DNA of 64,000 nt from CAYUXU01 sp964489695 (lineage in GTDB: Bacteria > Bacillota_I > Bacilli_A > Erysipelotrichales > Erysipelotrichaceae). Shown here piece by piece: positions 41,703 through 50,305 of the stretch. The first letter of the stretch is position 1, and every line of letters starts with the position of its first letter. A model generated the notes under the pieces. It was not told the origin of the DNA, searched no databases, and was given only the letters and a program-made list of their open reading frames with translations. Location: the NCBI GenBank assembly GCA_964489695.1, contig CAZAZP010000003.1:1-64000 (forward strand). The letters are read 5' to 3'. Made by a program: the position numbers and the translations under genes.

Positions 41703-43856
41703 TTGTATATTTTTATAATTTTTATCGTCATTTGCACTTTACTTTTTGCCTATTATAATCATCGAAAAGTCCAAGCGCGCGACCCTGGAAATCCTTTAAT
41801 GCAAGAGTTAGCTCGATTAATTGCTGAAGGAGCACTCACCTTTTTACACTTAGAAATTAAAATACTAGTCGTCGTTAGCTTAATTATTGCAAGCTTACTA
41901 GCTTTAATTGTGGCTTGGTATGTGGGTGCTGCTTTTCTGATTGGGGCGATTTTTAGTGGCGCAGCTGGTTATCTTGGCATGAAAAGTGCCACGATCACCA
42001 ACGTTCGTGTCACTAATGAAGCACGTACTACCTTTAATGTTACTTCAACCTTAAAAGTCGCATTTCAAGGTGGCAGTGTCATGGGATTATTGGTTGCTGG
42101 TTTTGCTTTAGCGGGCTTATTACTCGTCTTTTTCTTTTTTGGCTTATTACTTGGTCAATTGGACATTAATAATTTAATCATCACTACTAACCATTTAGGA
42201 ATTAGCTTTATTCCTTTCACCATGAGTATCTCTGGTTATGCCTTAGGTTGTAGCGTTGTCGCAATGTTTAATCGCGTTGGTGGTGGAATTTATACAAAAG
42301 CCGCTGATATGGGCGCGGACTTAGTTGGAAAAGCTGAAACCCATCTCCCGGAAGATGATGCTCGTAATCCCGCCACGATTGCTGATAATGTGGGCGATAA
42401 CGTCGGTGATGTGGCTGGGTTAGGCTCTGATTTACTTGAAAGTTTTGTTGGAGCGATTGTGGCCGCGATGACTTTAGCGAGCTACATGTTTGCCACCAGC
42501 TTAAATCAACAACACCCAATTTCCGCTACTTTAACTTTAAAATTAATCAATTATCCCTTACTTTTTGTCAGTATTGGTTTATTAGCCAGTATGTTAGGAA
42601 TTGGCATCTTATTAAAGAAAAAGCCTGGTCCAAAACCCCAAAAGGAATTAAACAAAGCTGTTTCTTGGTCAGCCTTGCTAACGATTTTATTGAATGGCGT
42701 CGTAACTTACTATTTTTTCCATTCCTTAGATATCAGTAGTATTGGCTTTAAGTTTGGGACACTCTCGCCATTTCTAGCAGCGGTAAGTGGCATTATCAGT
42801 GGTTTAGTGATTGGCTTATTAGCTGAATATTACACTAGCTATGATTATCAGCCAACTAGAAAACTAGCTGAGATTTCGTTAGAAGGACCCGCTTTAATTA
42901 TTACCCGTGGGATGTCGATTGGCTTACGCTCAACCTTCTTCCCGGTGGCTGTCTTAGGCATTACCATTATTGTTGCTTATAGTTTAGCTGGAATCTATGG
43001 CGTCACGATGGCAGCGGTTGGCATGCTTTCTTTTGTGGCGGCGACAGTCGCGGTTGATACTTATGGCCCGATTGCTGATAATGCTGGTGGAATCAGTGAA
43101 ATGGCTAAATTACCGAGCACCGTCAGAAATATCACTGATCAGCTTGATTCGATTGGAAATACCACCGCCGCGATTGGTAAAGGTTTCGCCATCGGTTCCG
43201 CGGCATTAGCAGCATTATCGTTACTTGTTTCTTATATTCAAGCTCAAGGTCATCTTAGTGGTCAATTAAACTTGAATATTATTGAACCGTTAACTTTAGT
43301 CGGCGCGATGTTAGGCGCAGCGTTACCATTTTTATTTTCTGGCATTTTGATTGATGCCGTCACGAAAGTAGCTGATCAAATGGTAACGGAAATTCGCTAT
43401 CAATTCCGCTTAGAACCAAAAATTATAACCGGAGAAATCCCCCCTGATTATCATCGTTGTATTAGTATTTCCTCGCTTGGTGCTTTAAAAGAAATGGTAA
43501 CCCCCTCTTTAATTGCAGTAGTTATTCCCTTAATTAGTGGTTTTATCTTTGGCCCGCAATTTGTGGGTGGTCTACTTATTGGCACGACTTTATCAGCGAT
43601 TATGTTAGCTATTTATACTGCTAATGCTGGTGGTGCTTGGGACAATGCTAAAAAATATATTGAGATTGGTGGCTTAGCAAATGAAGCTGCTGGTACTCCC
43701 GCCCATGAAGCTTCAATTATTGGTGATACCGTTGGTGATCCATTAAAAGATACCGTTGGTCCATCTTTAGATATCTTAATTAAAATTATGGCTGTAATTT
43801 CATTAATTGGCGTTTCCATCTTTAGTCGCTTCTTTATTTTTGGTTTCTTTAAATAA
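41703..43856 (+). CDS. hppA: Membrane-bound pyrophosphatase (K+-dependent type)
   Basis: Couples hydrolysis of PPi to H+ and/or Na+ export. The 717-aa protein has about 15-16 membrane helices. The catalytic motif is GADLVGKAETHLPEDDARNPATIADNVGDNVGDVAGLG around residue 205-240. Later acidic motifs are VDTYGPIADNAGGISEM and the C-terminal NAGGAWDNAKKYIE and GDTVGDPLKDTVGPSLD. The cation site reads GNTTAAIGKG; Ala at that place marks the K+-dependent subfamily, which includes Na+ pumps. Translation starts at TTG 41703, eight bases after AGGAGG. Genes for PPi production (ppdK) are in the same window. Confidence 0.94.
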   Translation: MYIFIIFIVICTLLFAYYNHRKVQARDPGNPLMQELARLIAEGALTFLHLEIKILVVVSLIIASLLALIVAWYVGAAFLIGAIFSGAAGYLGMKSATITNVRVTNEARTTFNVTSTLKVAFQGGSVMGLLVAGFALAGLLLVFFFFGLLLGQLDINNLIITTNHLGISFIPFTMSISGYALGCSVVAMFNRVGGGIYTKAADMGADLVGKAETHLPEDDARNPATIADNVGDNVGDVAGLGSDLLESFVGAIVAAMTLASYMFATSLNQQHPISATLTLKLINYPLLFVSIGLLASMLGIGILLKKKPGPKPQKELNKAVSWSALLTILLNGVVTYYFFHSLDISSIGFKFGTLSPFLAAVSGIISGLVIGLLAEYYTSYDYQPTRKLAEISLEGPALIITRGMSIGLRSTFFPVAVLGITIIVAYSLAGIYGVTMAAVGMLSFVAATVAVDTYGPIADNAGGISEMAKLPSTVRNITDQLDSIGNTTAAIGKGFAIGSAALAALSLLVSYIQAQGHLSGQLNLNIIEPLTLVGAMLGAALPFLFSGILIDAVTKVADQMVTEIRYQFRLEPKIITGEIPPDYHRCISISSLGALKEMVTPSLIAVVIPLISGFIFGPQFVGGLLIGTTLSAIMLAIYTANAGGAWDNAKKYIEIGGLANEAAGTPAHEASIIGDTVGDPLKDTVGPSLDILIKIMAVISLIGVSIFSRFFIFGFFK

Positions 43857-43902
43857 TTTTTAGGTTGTTTTACAATTAAGCTAAGGATAGGAAGGACTCT
43901 TT

Positions 43903-44703
43903 ATGTTAGTTGAAGATTATATTCGCCATTTTGAACAAGTCGGAGCAGCTTGGTTTGATCCAGAGTATACCCGCGATGTTTTAGTTTTTGGTGATTTAAA
44001 GCAGGCGGTTGGCTCAACTGTCATTACCACTTGGTGCGCGACCAATCAAGTCATCGAAACAGCGATTGAAAATCAAATAAAATTTATTATTACCCATGAA
44101 AACCCTTTTTATGAGTTGGGTACGAAATTAAAAACTCCGCTTAGAAAAGCCACCCAAGCAAAACAGGCCCTACTACACCAACATCAAATAGCGATTTATC
44201 GTTGCCATGATGTCTGGGATCGGATGCCTGTTTATGGTGTTTTAGATTCTTGGGCTGAGCTCTTAGCTTTACCCTTTGAAAAACGTGAAGTGCATTCGTT
44301 TTATCGCCGGGCTAACTTCACTGCTTTACCAGTAATTGAGTTAGCCCAAAAGTTAGCTAATCAAATTAAAAATCATGGTCAAAACGGTATCTTAGTGTTA
44401 GGACCCAAAGATAAATTAATCCAGAGCCTTACGATTGGAACAGGGGCGATTACGGATATTTTTGATATGGCACATCATTATCCAGCGGATGCTTATCTTT
44501 TAACCGATGATAGTTATCAAACTTGGATTGCTGGCCAATGGGCAATCGATCATCAAATCCCAATACTAGTAGTTAGTCACGCCACTTCAGAAATGGCGGG
44601 ACTAGAAAATATGTCGGTCTATCTCAACCAGCAATTCCCGACTATCAACCACCGCTATTGTGGTCATGATTTTGATTATGAATTAATTATTAGTGCTGAT
44701 TAA
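43903..44703 (+). CDS. Nif3-like dinuclear metal protein (YbgI/YqfO family)
   Basis: A 266-aa member of the NIF3 family, often annotated 'GTP cyclohydrolase 1 type 2'. Typical features are FGDLKQAVGSTVITTWCATNQVIETAIE, then IKFIITHENPFY (metal-binding His-Glu), and C-terminal YLLTDDSY with VSHATSEMAGLENMSVYL (metal ligands). The family binds two metal ions in a hexamer, and its physiological role is unclear. The start has GGAAGGACTCTTT upstream. It lies 46 bases after hppA. Its stop overlaps the convergent deacetylase gene by 4 bases. Confidence 0.82.
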   Translation: MLVEDYIRHFEQVGAAWFDPEYTRDVLVFGDLKQAVGSTVITTWCATNQVIETAIENQIKFIITHENPFYELGTKLKTPLRKATQAKQALLHQHQIAIYRCHDVWDRMPVYGVLDSWAELLALPFEKREVHSFYRRANFTALPVIELAQKLANQIKNHGQNGILVLGPKDKLIQSLTIGTGAITDIFDMAHHYPADAYLLTDDSYQTWIAGQWAIDHQIPILVVSHATSEMAGLENMSVYLNQQFPTINHRYCGHDFDYELIISAD

Positions 44704-45848
44704 TTAAGTTGTTTAAACGTATAACCAGCTTCAATTGATTGATCAATATAATCACTAAGAATATCCACGTTAGTCTGGGAAATCGCATGTAGTAACACGA
44801 TATTTCCATTAGCATTGTATTTCAGTAATTTAGTTAATGAGGCTGCCGGTTCTGGTTGTTTAGCGGGGTCCCAGTCTTGATAACCAAACGCCCATAAGAC
44901 AGTTTTATAACCTAATCCTTTCGCCACATTTAAAGATGTTTCCGAGAAACTACCAGCTGGTGGTCGATAAAGTTTAACAGCTGGTAAACTACCAACTAAG
45001 GTTTGATAACTCTTTTCCCAGTCTGTCAAATCTTTTTTTACTTTATCAACTGAGATTCGCGCATGATCTTCATGGCGTTCGGTATGGTTACCCACAATAT
45101 GTCCTTCAGCTAACATCCTTAAGACTAAAGCTTTATTATTTTTAATATAACTTCCCGTTACAAAGAAGACTACTTTGATACCCTTTTCTGCTAAGATATC
45201 CAAGATATCAGCGGTAAGTTGTTGGTATTCATAACCATTATCAAAGGTTAAATAGAGATTTTTTTGATCATTATGAATTTTATAAACCCCATTATATTTT
45301 TCCAGTACACTTTTTCCACTAGAATCAGGATAACCCCAACTCCAAGCATAAGGTTTGGTCGCTAGGGCTGGTGTTGATGGAGTAGTAGGTGGTGTAACCA
45401 CGACCTTTTTTTGATGGGAATAATTGACTGGATTAATATAACTTAAATCTACCCAACCACCAGGTACAGTCTCACTGGTACTCAAATTTACTGCAATATC
45501 AACCACCTTATAAATAAAATAGGTTTTACTTGAATACGTCGCGATTTTATTATTTAATTCCGAAGCATCTTTAGCTGTATTAAAAACATCAAAGGCTTGC
45601 TTCATTTCAATCTTATCTCCAGCGGTGAATTTTTTGTAATCTACGCTAAAACGCTCAATTGGCTCGGGCTCAACCGGCGGTTCTACTGGTTCTGCTGGCT
45701 CGTCAATATCAATTATTTCTTCAGGTAATTGTTCACCATTTGGTACATCAGGATCAACCGTTGGTCCTTTAAACCAGCTGCTACAGCCAGTTAAAATTAA
45801 ACTGATGGCTAAAACAACTCCAAGCTGCTTTACCACTTTCTTTTTCAT
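44700..45848 (-). CDS. Polysaccharide deacetylase lipoprotein, PdaA-like
   Basis: A secreted, lipid-anchored enzyme of 382 aa. The signal peptide ends in the lipobox LTGCSS (Cys near residue 22), followed by an acidic/Pro-rich linker (about 30-65). The NodB domain (about 165-375) has LYLTFDNGYEYQ, where Asn replaces the second Asp of the usual TFDDG as in B. subtilis PdaA. It continues with GNHTERHEDHA (metal His pair), YRPPAGSFSE and IVLLHAIS. PdaA-type enzymes deacetylate N-acetylmuramate before muramic-lactam formation; general peptidoglycan deacetylation is the alternative. Lipid anchoring with an extra N-terminal domain is unusual. Confidence 0.88.
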   Translation of the reverse strand: MKKKVVKQLGVVLAISLILTGCSSWFKGPTVDPDVPNGEQLPEEIIDIDEPAEPVEPPVEPEPIERFSVDYKKFTAGDKIEMKQAFDVFNTAKDASELNNKIATYSSKTYFIYKVVDIAVNLSTSETVPGGWVDLSYINPVNYSHQKKVVVTPPTTPSTPALATKPYAWSWGYPDSSGKSVLEKYNGVYKIHNDQKNLYLTFDNGYEYQQLTADILDILAEKGIKVVFFVTGSYIKNNKALVLRMLAEGHIVGNHTERHEDHARISVDKVKKDLTDWEKSYQTLVGSLPAVKLYRPPAGSFSETSLNVAKGLGYKTVLWAFGYQDWDPAKQPEPAASLTKLLKYNANGNIVLLHAISQTNVDILSDYIDQSIEAGYTFKQLN

Positions 45849-45992
45849 AGTGTCCCTTTCTTGTCACTAGTGGTAATTCTAATAACATGGTTGATGTCAA
45901 AATTTGTTTACATTTAATATTTTAAGCGCTTGATTTTCACCTATATTATACCTTGCTCTAGAAATAATGTAAATTAATCATTAATTTGCCAT

Positions 45993-46021
45993 AAATAAAA
46001 AAAGGAACCACATGTGGTTCC
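45993..46021 (-). terminator. Terminator of the OpuC-type operon
   Basis: On the minus strand the perfect palindrome GGAACCACATGTGGTTCC is followed by eight T residues, one base after the last gene of the operon. Confidence 0.93.
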
Positions 46022-46022
46022 T

Positions 46023-46940
46023 TTAATCCATTAAATTTTGTTCCTGTAAAAACTTAAGCGCAACTGCTTCTGGTGTTTTACCTAACACATCCACTTCATA
46101 CACCAAATCAGTCATACTTTCATTAGTAAAGCGATGAGCTAATGAGTTAAGAATATCCTTTAGTTCTGGCACATCTGGGAAGCGTTCAAATAAGTCGACG
46201 CGAACTAAGATTGCAGCATTATAGTCTGGGAAATATTGTAAATCATCTTCCAAGAGTTTTAAATCAATCTTCTTATTCATACCATCCGTGGTCCAAGCCA
46301 TCATGACATCAATTTGTTCGTTTTGAATTGCGGTATGTTTGAGATCAATGTTCATTGGTTTTTTATCCTTGAAAGTTAAATTATAAGCTTTACTCCACGG
46401 CCCAAATCGCATACTACCTTCTTCACTGAAAAACTCATGTTCTGCTCCAAAGATTAATTCACCGGCATAGGGTCGTAAATCAGAAATAGTTTTTAAGGTA
46501 TATTTCTGCATGGTCTTTTCCATGACACCAATCGCATAAGTATTTTCAAAGCCTAACTTTTCCAAATGATAAATTTGATGGCGTTCTAACGCCACTTCGT
46601 TGGTGTAATCATAAATACTCATCCCAGCTGGTACATCTTTGACGTCCAATTTTAAATAAGAACTTAAAAGTGATCCATCATAACTCAACATTAAATCTGA
46701 ATCTCCGCCTTGAATTAGTGCTCTAAAAGCAAAGACCGAAGAAGACATTTCATCTTTAATTTTAATCTTAAGATCTGTTTGATCTTCAACCAAATATTTA
46801 ATCATTCGATAAATTATTTGCATCTCTGAATAATGTCCATCATAAACCACGATTGTTCGATTGTCTTTTGAACCACCGCAACCTGCTAAGACACTAAGAC
46901 TTAAAGCGAATAATAAACCTAATTTTGCTAATTTTTTCAT
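46023..46940 (-). CDS. opuCC: Osmoprotectant ABC transporter, substrate-binding lipoprotein (OpuCC-like)
   Basis: A 305-aa binding protein, exported and anchored through the lipobox SVLAGCGGS (Cys near residue 21). It has the OpuAC/OsmF-type fold: TIVVYDGHYSEMQIIYRMIKYLVEDQTDLKIKIK, ALIQGGDSDLMLSYDGSLLSSYLK, and MMAWTTDGMNKKIDLKLLEDDLQYFPDYNAAILVR. Likely ligands are quaternary amines such as glycine betaine, carnitine or choline, but the aromatic cage cannot be verified by eye. Last gene of the four-gene operon. Confidence 0.88.
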   Translation of the reverse strand: MKKLAKLGLLFALSLSVLAGCGGSKDNRTIVVYDGHYSEMQIIYRMIKYLVEDQTDLKIKIKDEMSSSVFAFRALIQGGDSDLMLSYDGSLLSSYLKLDVKDVPAGMSIYDYTNEVALERHQIYHLEKLGFENTYAIGVMEKTMQKYTLKTISDLRPYAGELIFGAEHEFFSEEGSMRFGPWSKAYNLTFKDKKPMNIDLKHTAIQNEQIDVMMAWTTDGMNKKIDLKLLEDDLQYFPDYNAAILVRVDLFERFPDVPELKDILNSLAHRFTNESMTDLVYEVDVLGKTPEAVALKFLQEQNLMD

Positions 46941-46953
46941 ACAAATTCCTTTC

Positions 46954-47562
46954 TTAATCTTTTTTAGTTAAACGATATTTATTAGTTAACCTTTTTTCAA
47001 TCATCCCCATTCCATTATCTAGTACTATCGCAATAATCATTAAAGAAATAGTTCCAGAAAATACTAATTGCATATTTTGTATTCGGATTCCCCGATTAAT
47101 AATTGAACCTAAACCACCCCCGCCAATCGTGGAAGCAAATACCGCAATCCCCACCGCAGTAACAGCCGCGATACGAATCCCCGCAAAGATAAGCGGAAAA
47201 ACTAACGGTAATTCAATTGAAAATAAACGGTCAAAAGCTGATAGACCCATGCCCCGCGCCGCTTCTTTAATCCCTTTATCTAAATGAGCTAAGCCCAAAT
47301 AAGTATTGTGGACAATCGGTAAAAGTGAATATAAAACAATTCCAATAATTACGGTCGTTTTACCTGGCCCAAAGAGAATCATCACTAAACCCAGTAGTGC
47401 TAATGAAGGAATCGTTTGCAGTAGTTCAGTAAGGATTAAAATAACTTTCCGTAATCGTAAATTTAAATAAGCTAAGATACCCAAAATTAAACCTAAAATA
47501 GTGGCGACTGACACCGACATCAAAACTAGATATAAATGTTCTAAGACTCTTTCAACGTTCAT
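46954..47562 (-). CDS. Osmoprotectant ABC transporter, permease
   Basis: A 202-aa permease with five or six membrane helices and the EAA loop KGIKEAARGMGLSAFDRLFSIELPLVFPLIFAGIR. The early segment ETIPSLALLGLVMILFGPGK is typical of OpuCB/OpuCD. It pairs with the next upstream permease to form the membrane channel. Its start overlaps that gene's 3' end by 11 bases. Which of the two is OpuCB and which OpuCD cannot be fixed from sequence alone. Confidence 0.88.
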   Translation of the reverse strand: MNVERVLEHLYLVLMSVSVATILGLILGILAYLNLRLRKVILILTELLQTIPSLALLGLVMILFGPGKTTVIIGIVLYSLLPIVHNTYLGLAHLDKGIKEAARGMGLSAFDRLFSIELPLVFPLIFAGIRIAAVTAVGIAVFASTIGGGGLGSIINRGIRIQNMQLVFSGTISLMIIAIVLDNGMGMIEKRLTNKYRLTKKD

Positions 47563-48196
47563 TTTTAGCCTCGATTCTTAAACCCCGTGGGGTTAATTTA
47601 CGTTTCAATAAATCAATCAATTGACTAAAAACTAAAGCCATTATAGCGGAAGGTATCGCCCCAGCTAGCACTAAACGATTATTATTACTTGGAATACCGA
47701 TATAAATAAATTCACCTAAACCGCCTAAACCAATCATCGCTGCTAAAGCCGCCCAACTAACGGTATAAACAGTTGACATCCTTAAGCCTCCAATAATGCT
47801 GGGTAAAGCCAACGGCAATTCGATTTCAATTAATCTTTCAAACCGTGACATCCCACAACCTTTGGCAGCTTCAATTAAACTAGCATCAACATTTAAAATA
47901 CCTGTATAAGTATTTTTTAAAATTGGGAAGATCGCATAAATGGTTAAAGCAATTAACACCGTGCGCGGTCTCATCCCTAAATAGATAAACATAATCCCAA
48001 CAAAAACAATCCCAGGAATCGTTTGAAATATGGAAATAATCGGTAAAATAATAAATTTTAAACGTGGGACTAACGCTAAAGTAATGCCTAAAATTAACGC
48101 AATTACAAACCCACCACTCACGGCGACGATGACATAATATAAATGCGTGTAAATAGCTTTGAGTAAGCTCTCACCATAAACACTAAAGAATTCCAT
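47552..48196 (-). CDS. Osmoprotectant ABC transporter, permease
   Basis: A 214-aa permease. The helices include a FQTIPGIVFVGIMFIYLGMRPRT segment, and the EAA loop is SLIEAAKGCGMSRFERLIEIELPLALPSIIGGLRMS. It overlaps the ATPase stop codon by one base, so the operon is tightly coupled. It forms the transporter with the second permease, the CBS-domain ATPase and the lipoprotein. Confidence 0.88.
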   Translation of the reverse strand: MEFFSVYGESLLKAIYTHLYYVIVAVSGGFVIALILGITLALVPRLKFIILPIISIFQTIPGIVFVGIMFIYLGMRPRTVLIALTIYAIFPILKNTYTGILNVDASLIEAAKGCGMSRFERLIEIELPLALPSIIGGLRMSTVYTVSWAALAAMIGLGGLGEFIYIGIPSNNNRLVLAGAIPSAIMALVFSQLIDLLKRKLTPRGLRIEAKNER

Positions 48197-49311
48197 TAGT
48201 TATCCCCCCAAATGACTTGGCCCATGGCTTTAGCCATACTAGTTTTAGTCACGATACCAGCGATAGTATTATCATCATTTAAAACCACGACGTAGTTATT
48301 GTTGGAATTAACTAATTTATTGAAAGTTTCATTCGCCTTTTCATTACTATATGAAACGACATTCGAACTAAAAGGAATCTGCGAAATTGAACCACTAGTT
48401 AAATTAGCTTTTCTAATATCATTAACGGTAATCACGCCAGCGTAAGTTTCATCTAAATTCTTAATTAATAGTGAGTCAATTTTATTGGCTATGAGTAAAT
48501 GCATGCCTTCTTTTAAACTTTGATTAGCATAAATACTAACTGGATAACTCCGCATAAAATCAGCTGCCGTTAAATCTAAGTTATTAAAACTTACTCGATC
48601 ACCCATAAACTCTTTAATTAAGCTACTGCCGGGATTCTCTAGCATTTCAGCTGGTGACGCCATTTGAACAATTTTCCCTTTTTCCATAAAGATAATCGTA
48701 TCTGCTAGTTTTAACGCTTCATCCATGTCGTGTGTAACAAATACAATCGTTTTCTTTAATTTTTTATGTAATTGTTTAATTTCATTTTGTAAGATATTCC
48801 GAGTTAACGGATCTAACGCACCAAAGGGCTCATCCATCAACACAATCTCGGGTGAAGCAGCTAAAGCTCTTAAAACACCGATTCTTTGTTGCTGACCACC
48901 AGATAATTCACTTGGATATTTTTTCGCATTTTCTTCATAATCCATATTAACCATGGCTAATAATTGTCTAGTAATTTCATCTATCTGCTCTTTTGAAAAC
49001 TTAAGTCTTTTTGGGACAACCGCAATATTTTGGGCAACTGTCATATTCGGAAATAAACCAATTTCCTGAATTACATAGCCAATTTGACGTCGTAGTTTAA
49101 CTGGATCTAAAGTCTTAATATTAACGTTATTAATATAAATATCGCCACTATCTGGTTCAATTAAGCGATTAATCGATTTTAATGTCGTTGTTTTCCCGCA
49201 ACCACTTGGCCCGATTAAAACAACAAATTCACCTTGTTTAATTTCAAAACTAACTTCTTTTAAAACTTCTTGTGTTCCATATCTTTTAACAACCTGCTCA
49301 AACTTTATCAT
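48196..49311 (-). CDS. opuCA: Osmoprotectant ABC transporter, ATP-binding protein with CBS domains
   Basis: ATPase of about 371 aa. The nucleotide-binding domain (about 1-230) has Walker A GPSGCGKTTTLKSINRLIEPDSG near residue 34, the Q-loop IGYVIQEIGLFPNMTV, the signature LSGGQQQRIGVLRALA, Walker B IVLMDEPFGALDPL and the H-loop VFVTHDMDEA. The tail (about 250-371) is a tandem CBS pair, as in OpuCA, where it senses ionic strength or c-di-AMP. I start at ATG 49311, behind AGGAGG; the longer frame is unlikely. It is the first gene of the operon. Confidence 0.93.
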   Translation of the reverse strand: MIKFEQVVKRYGTQEVLKEVSFEIKQGEFVVLIGPSGCGKTTTLKSINRLIEPDSGDIYINNVNIKTLDPVKLRRQIGYVIQEIGLFPNMTVAQNIAVVPKRLKFSKEQIDEITRQLLAMVNMDYEENAKKYPSELSGGQQQRIGVLRALAASPEIVLMDEPFGALDPLTRNILQNEIKQLHKKLKKTIVFVTHDMDEALKLADTIIFMEKGKIVQMASPAEMLENPGSSLIKEFMGDRVSFNNLDLTAADFMRSYPVSIYANQSLKEGMHLLIANKIDSLLIKNLDETYAGVITVNDIRKANLTSGSISQIPFSSNVVSYSNEKANETFNKLVNSNNNYVVVLNDDNTIAGIVTKTSMAKAMGQVIWGDN

Positions 49312-49324
49312 TATGCCTCCTTGA

Positions 49325-49440
49325 AATAAAAAACTGCTATCCACAAAATCAGGTCCGCCCTTCCTTTAGCAACAGCAGTAAACACCACAAACGAAAAACA
49401 CGAATCATCCCCAGAACAAGTTTTGGTGGATATTATTTTG
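49325..49440 (-). promoter_or_regulatory. Structured leader of the OpuC-type operon, riboswitch or attenuator candidate
   Basis: On the minus strand the transcribed leader holds AATATCCACCAAAA near its 5' end, paired with TTTTGTGGATA about 90 bases later (one bulge). This encloses a region with several G-rich and purine segments. The 3' arm runs directly into AGCAGT-TTTTTT, which can instead pair with an upstream ACTGCT to form a terminator. This is the layout of a metabolite- or ion-sensing attenuator. I could not assign it to a known riboswitch class; c-di-AMP sensing is a natural hypothesis for a compatible-solute transporter. Confidence 0.55.
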
Positions 49441-49465
49441 AAATTATGTTTTTTCTCTACCTTGA

Positions 49466-49494
49466 ATTATAGCATAATCAACTAATCAATTCAA
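49466..49494 (-). promoter_or_regulatory. Promoter of the OpuC-type operon
   Basis: On the minus strand TTGAAT, a 17-base spacer and a perfect TATAAT lie about 155 bases before the first start codon, leaving room for the structured leader. Confidence 0.75.
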
Positions 49495-49585
49495 ACTTTC
49501 AAGTTAAGCTAAAATTGACTTTTAATCAACTATATTATTTTTCATCTTAAAAAACAAATATTTTTATAAATTATTTTGTTAGTAA

Positions 49586-50305
49586 CTATATCTTTTTATC
49601 TTTACGATATTGAATTGGAGAACATCCCACAATCTCTTTAAAAACTTTAAAGAAATATTTATAGTCGCGAAAACGGACCATATCAGCAATTTCATAGACT
49701 TTGTTTTCTGTTAACAATAGATATTCTTTGGCTTTTTCAATTCGTACTTCAATGATTTTTTGTCGGACAGTATCACCTGTATCATACTTAAAAACTCGAT
49801 TTAAATGGTCAGCTGAAATTCCAATATTTTGTGATATATCTTTCAATGAGATTTGATTCTTTAAATTTTGTTGAATATATTTAAGTACACGATTAGTGTA
49901 GTCAGAATAACTATTACCATAATCAACTTCTTTATTAGTTATCAAGGCTAATGCTTGCTTAATAGCAGTGTTAACTTGGGTTTTTAAAACTGGTTTTAAT
50001 AAATAATCTACCACATTATAACGAATCGCAGCTTGAGCAAATTCAAAATCAGCATAACCGGAAATAATAATTGTTTGATAATGATATTTCTCATAAGTTT
50101 GTTCTAAGATTTCTAAGCCATTAAAAATAGGTACATTAATGTCTAATAAGACTATTTGTGGCTGAACCTTTTGAATAATCTCTATTGCTTTCTTACCATC
50201 ATTTGCTTCATATATTTCATTGATTTTCAAATCTATTTGGTCAATTTTGCGCACTATATCTTGGCGAATTATCTGCTCATCTTCAATAATTAGAAGTTTT
50301 ACCAT
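49586..50305 (-). CDS. AraC-type response regulator (YesN-like)
   Basis: A 239-aa cytosolic regulator. The receiver domain (about 1-120) has the acidic pair in LLIIEDEQ, the phospho-Asp in IVLLDINVPIFNG near residue 54, the Thr/Ser in IIISGYADFEFAQ and the Lys in YLLKPV. After a linker, the AraC-type double HTH (about 140-239) reads ISLKDISQNIGISADHLNRVFKYDTGDTVRQ and YEIADMVRFRDYKYFFKVFKEIVGCSPIQYRKD. It overlaps the sensor kinase gene by 7 bases. It probably controls the ABC transporter genes upstream in the same direction. Confidence 0.92.
   Translation of the reverse strand: MVKLLIIEDEQIIRQDIVRKIDQIDLKINEIYEANDGKKAIEIIQKVQPQIVLLDINVPIFNGLEILEQTYEKYHYQTIIISGYADFEFAQAAIRYNVVDYLLKPVLKTQVNTAIKQALALITNKEVDYGNSYSDYTNRVLKYIQQNLKNQISLKDISQNIGISADHLNRVFKYDTGDTVRQKIIEVRIEKAKEYLLLTENKVYEIADMVRFRDYKYFFKVFKEIVGCSPIQYRKDKKI

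Noticed and set aside
45922..45945. Second cre-like sequence (TTTAAGCGCTTGAT) upstream of the deacetylase gene
   Set aside because: Four mismatches to the cre consensus; only the CG core matches.
49340..49440. Resemblance of the plus strand (TCAGGTCCG...) to SRP RNA and of the minus strand (GGGGATGATTCG) to the tmRNA 5' end
   Set aside because: The GGAA-loop core of SRP RNA and the tRNA-like 3' end and GTTCGA T-loop of tmRNA are missing; promoter and terminator place the element as an operon leader.
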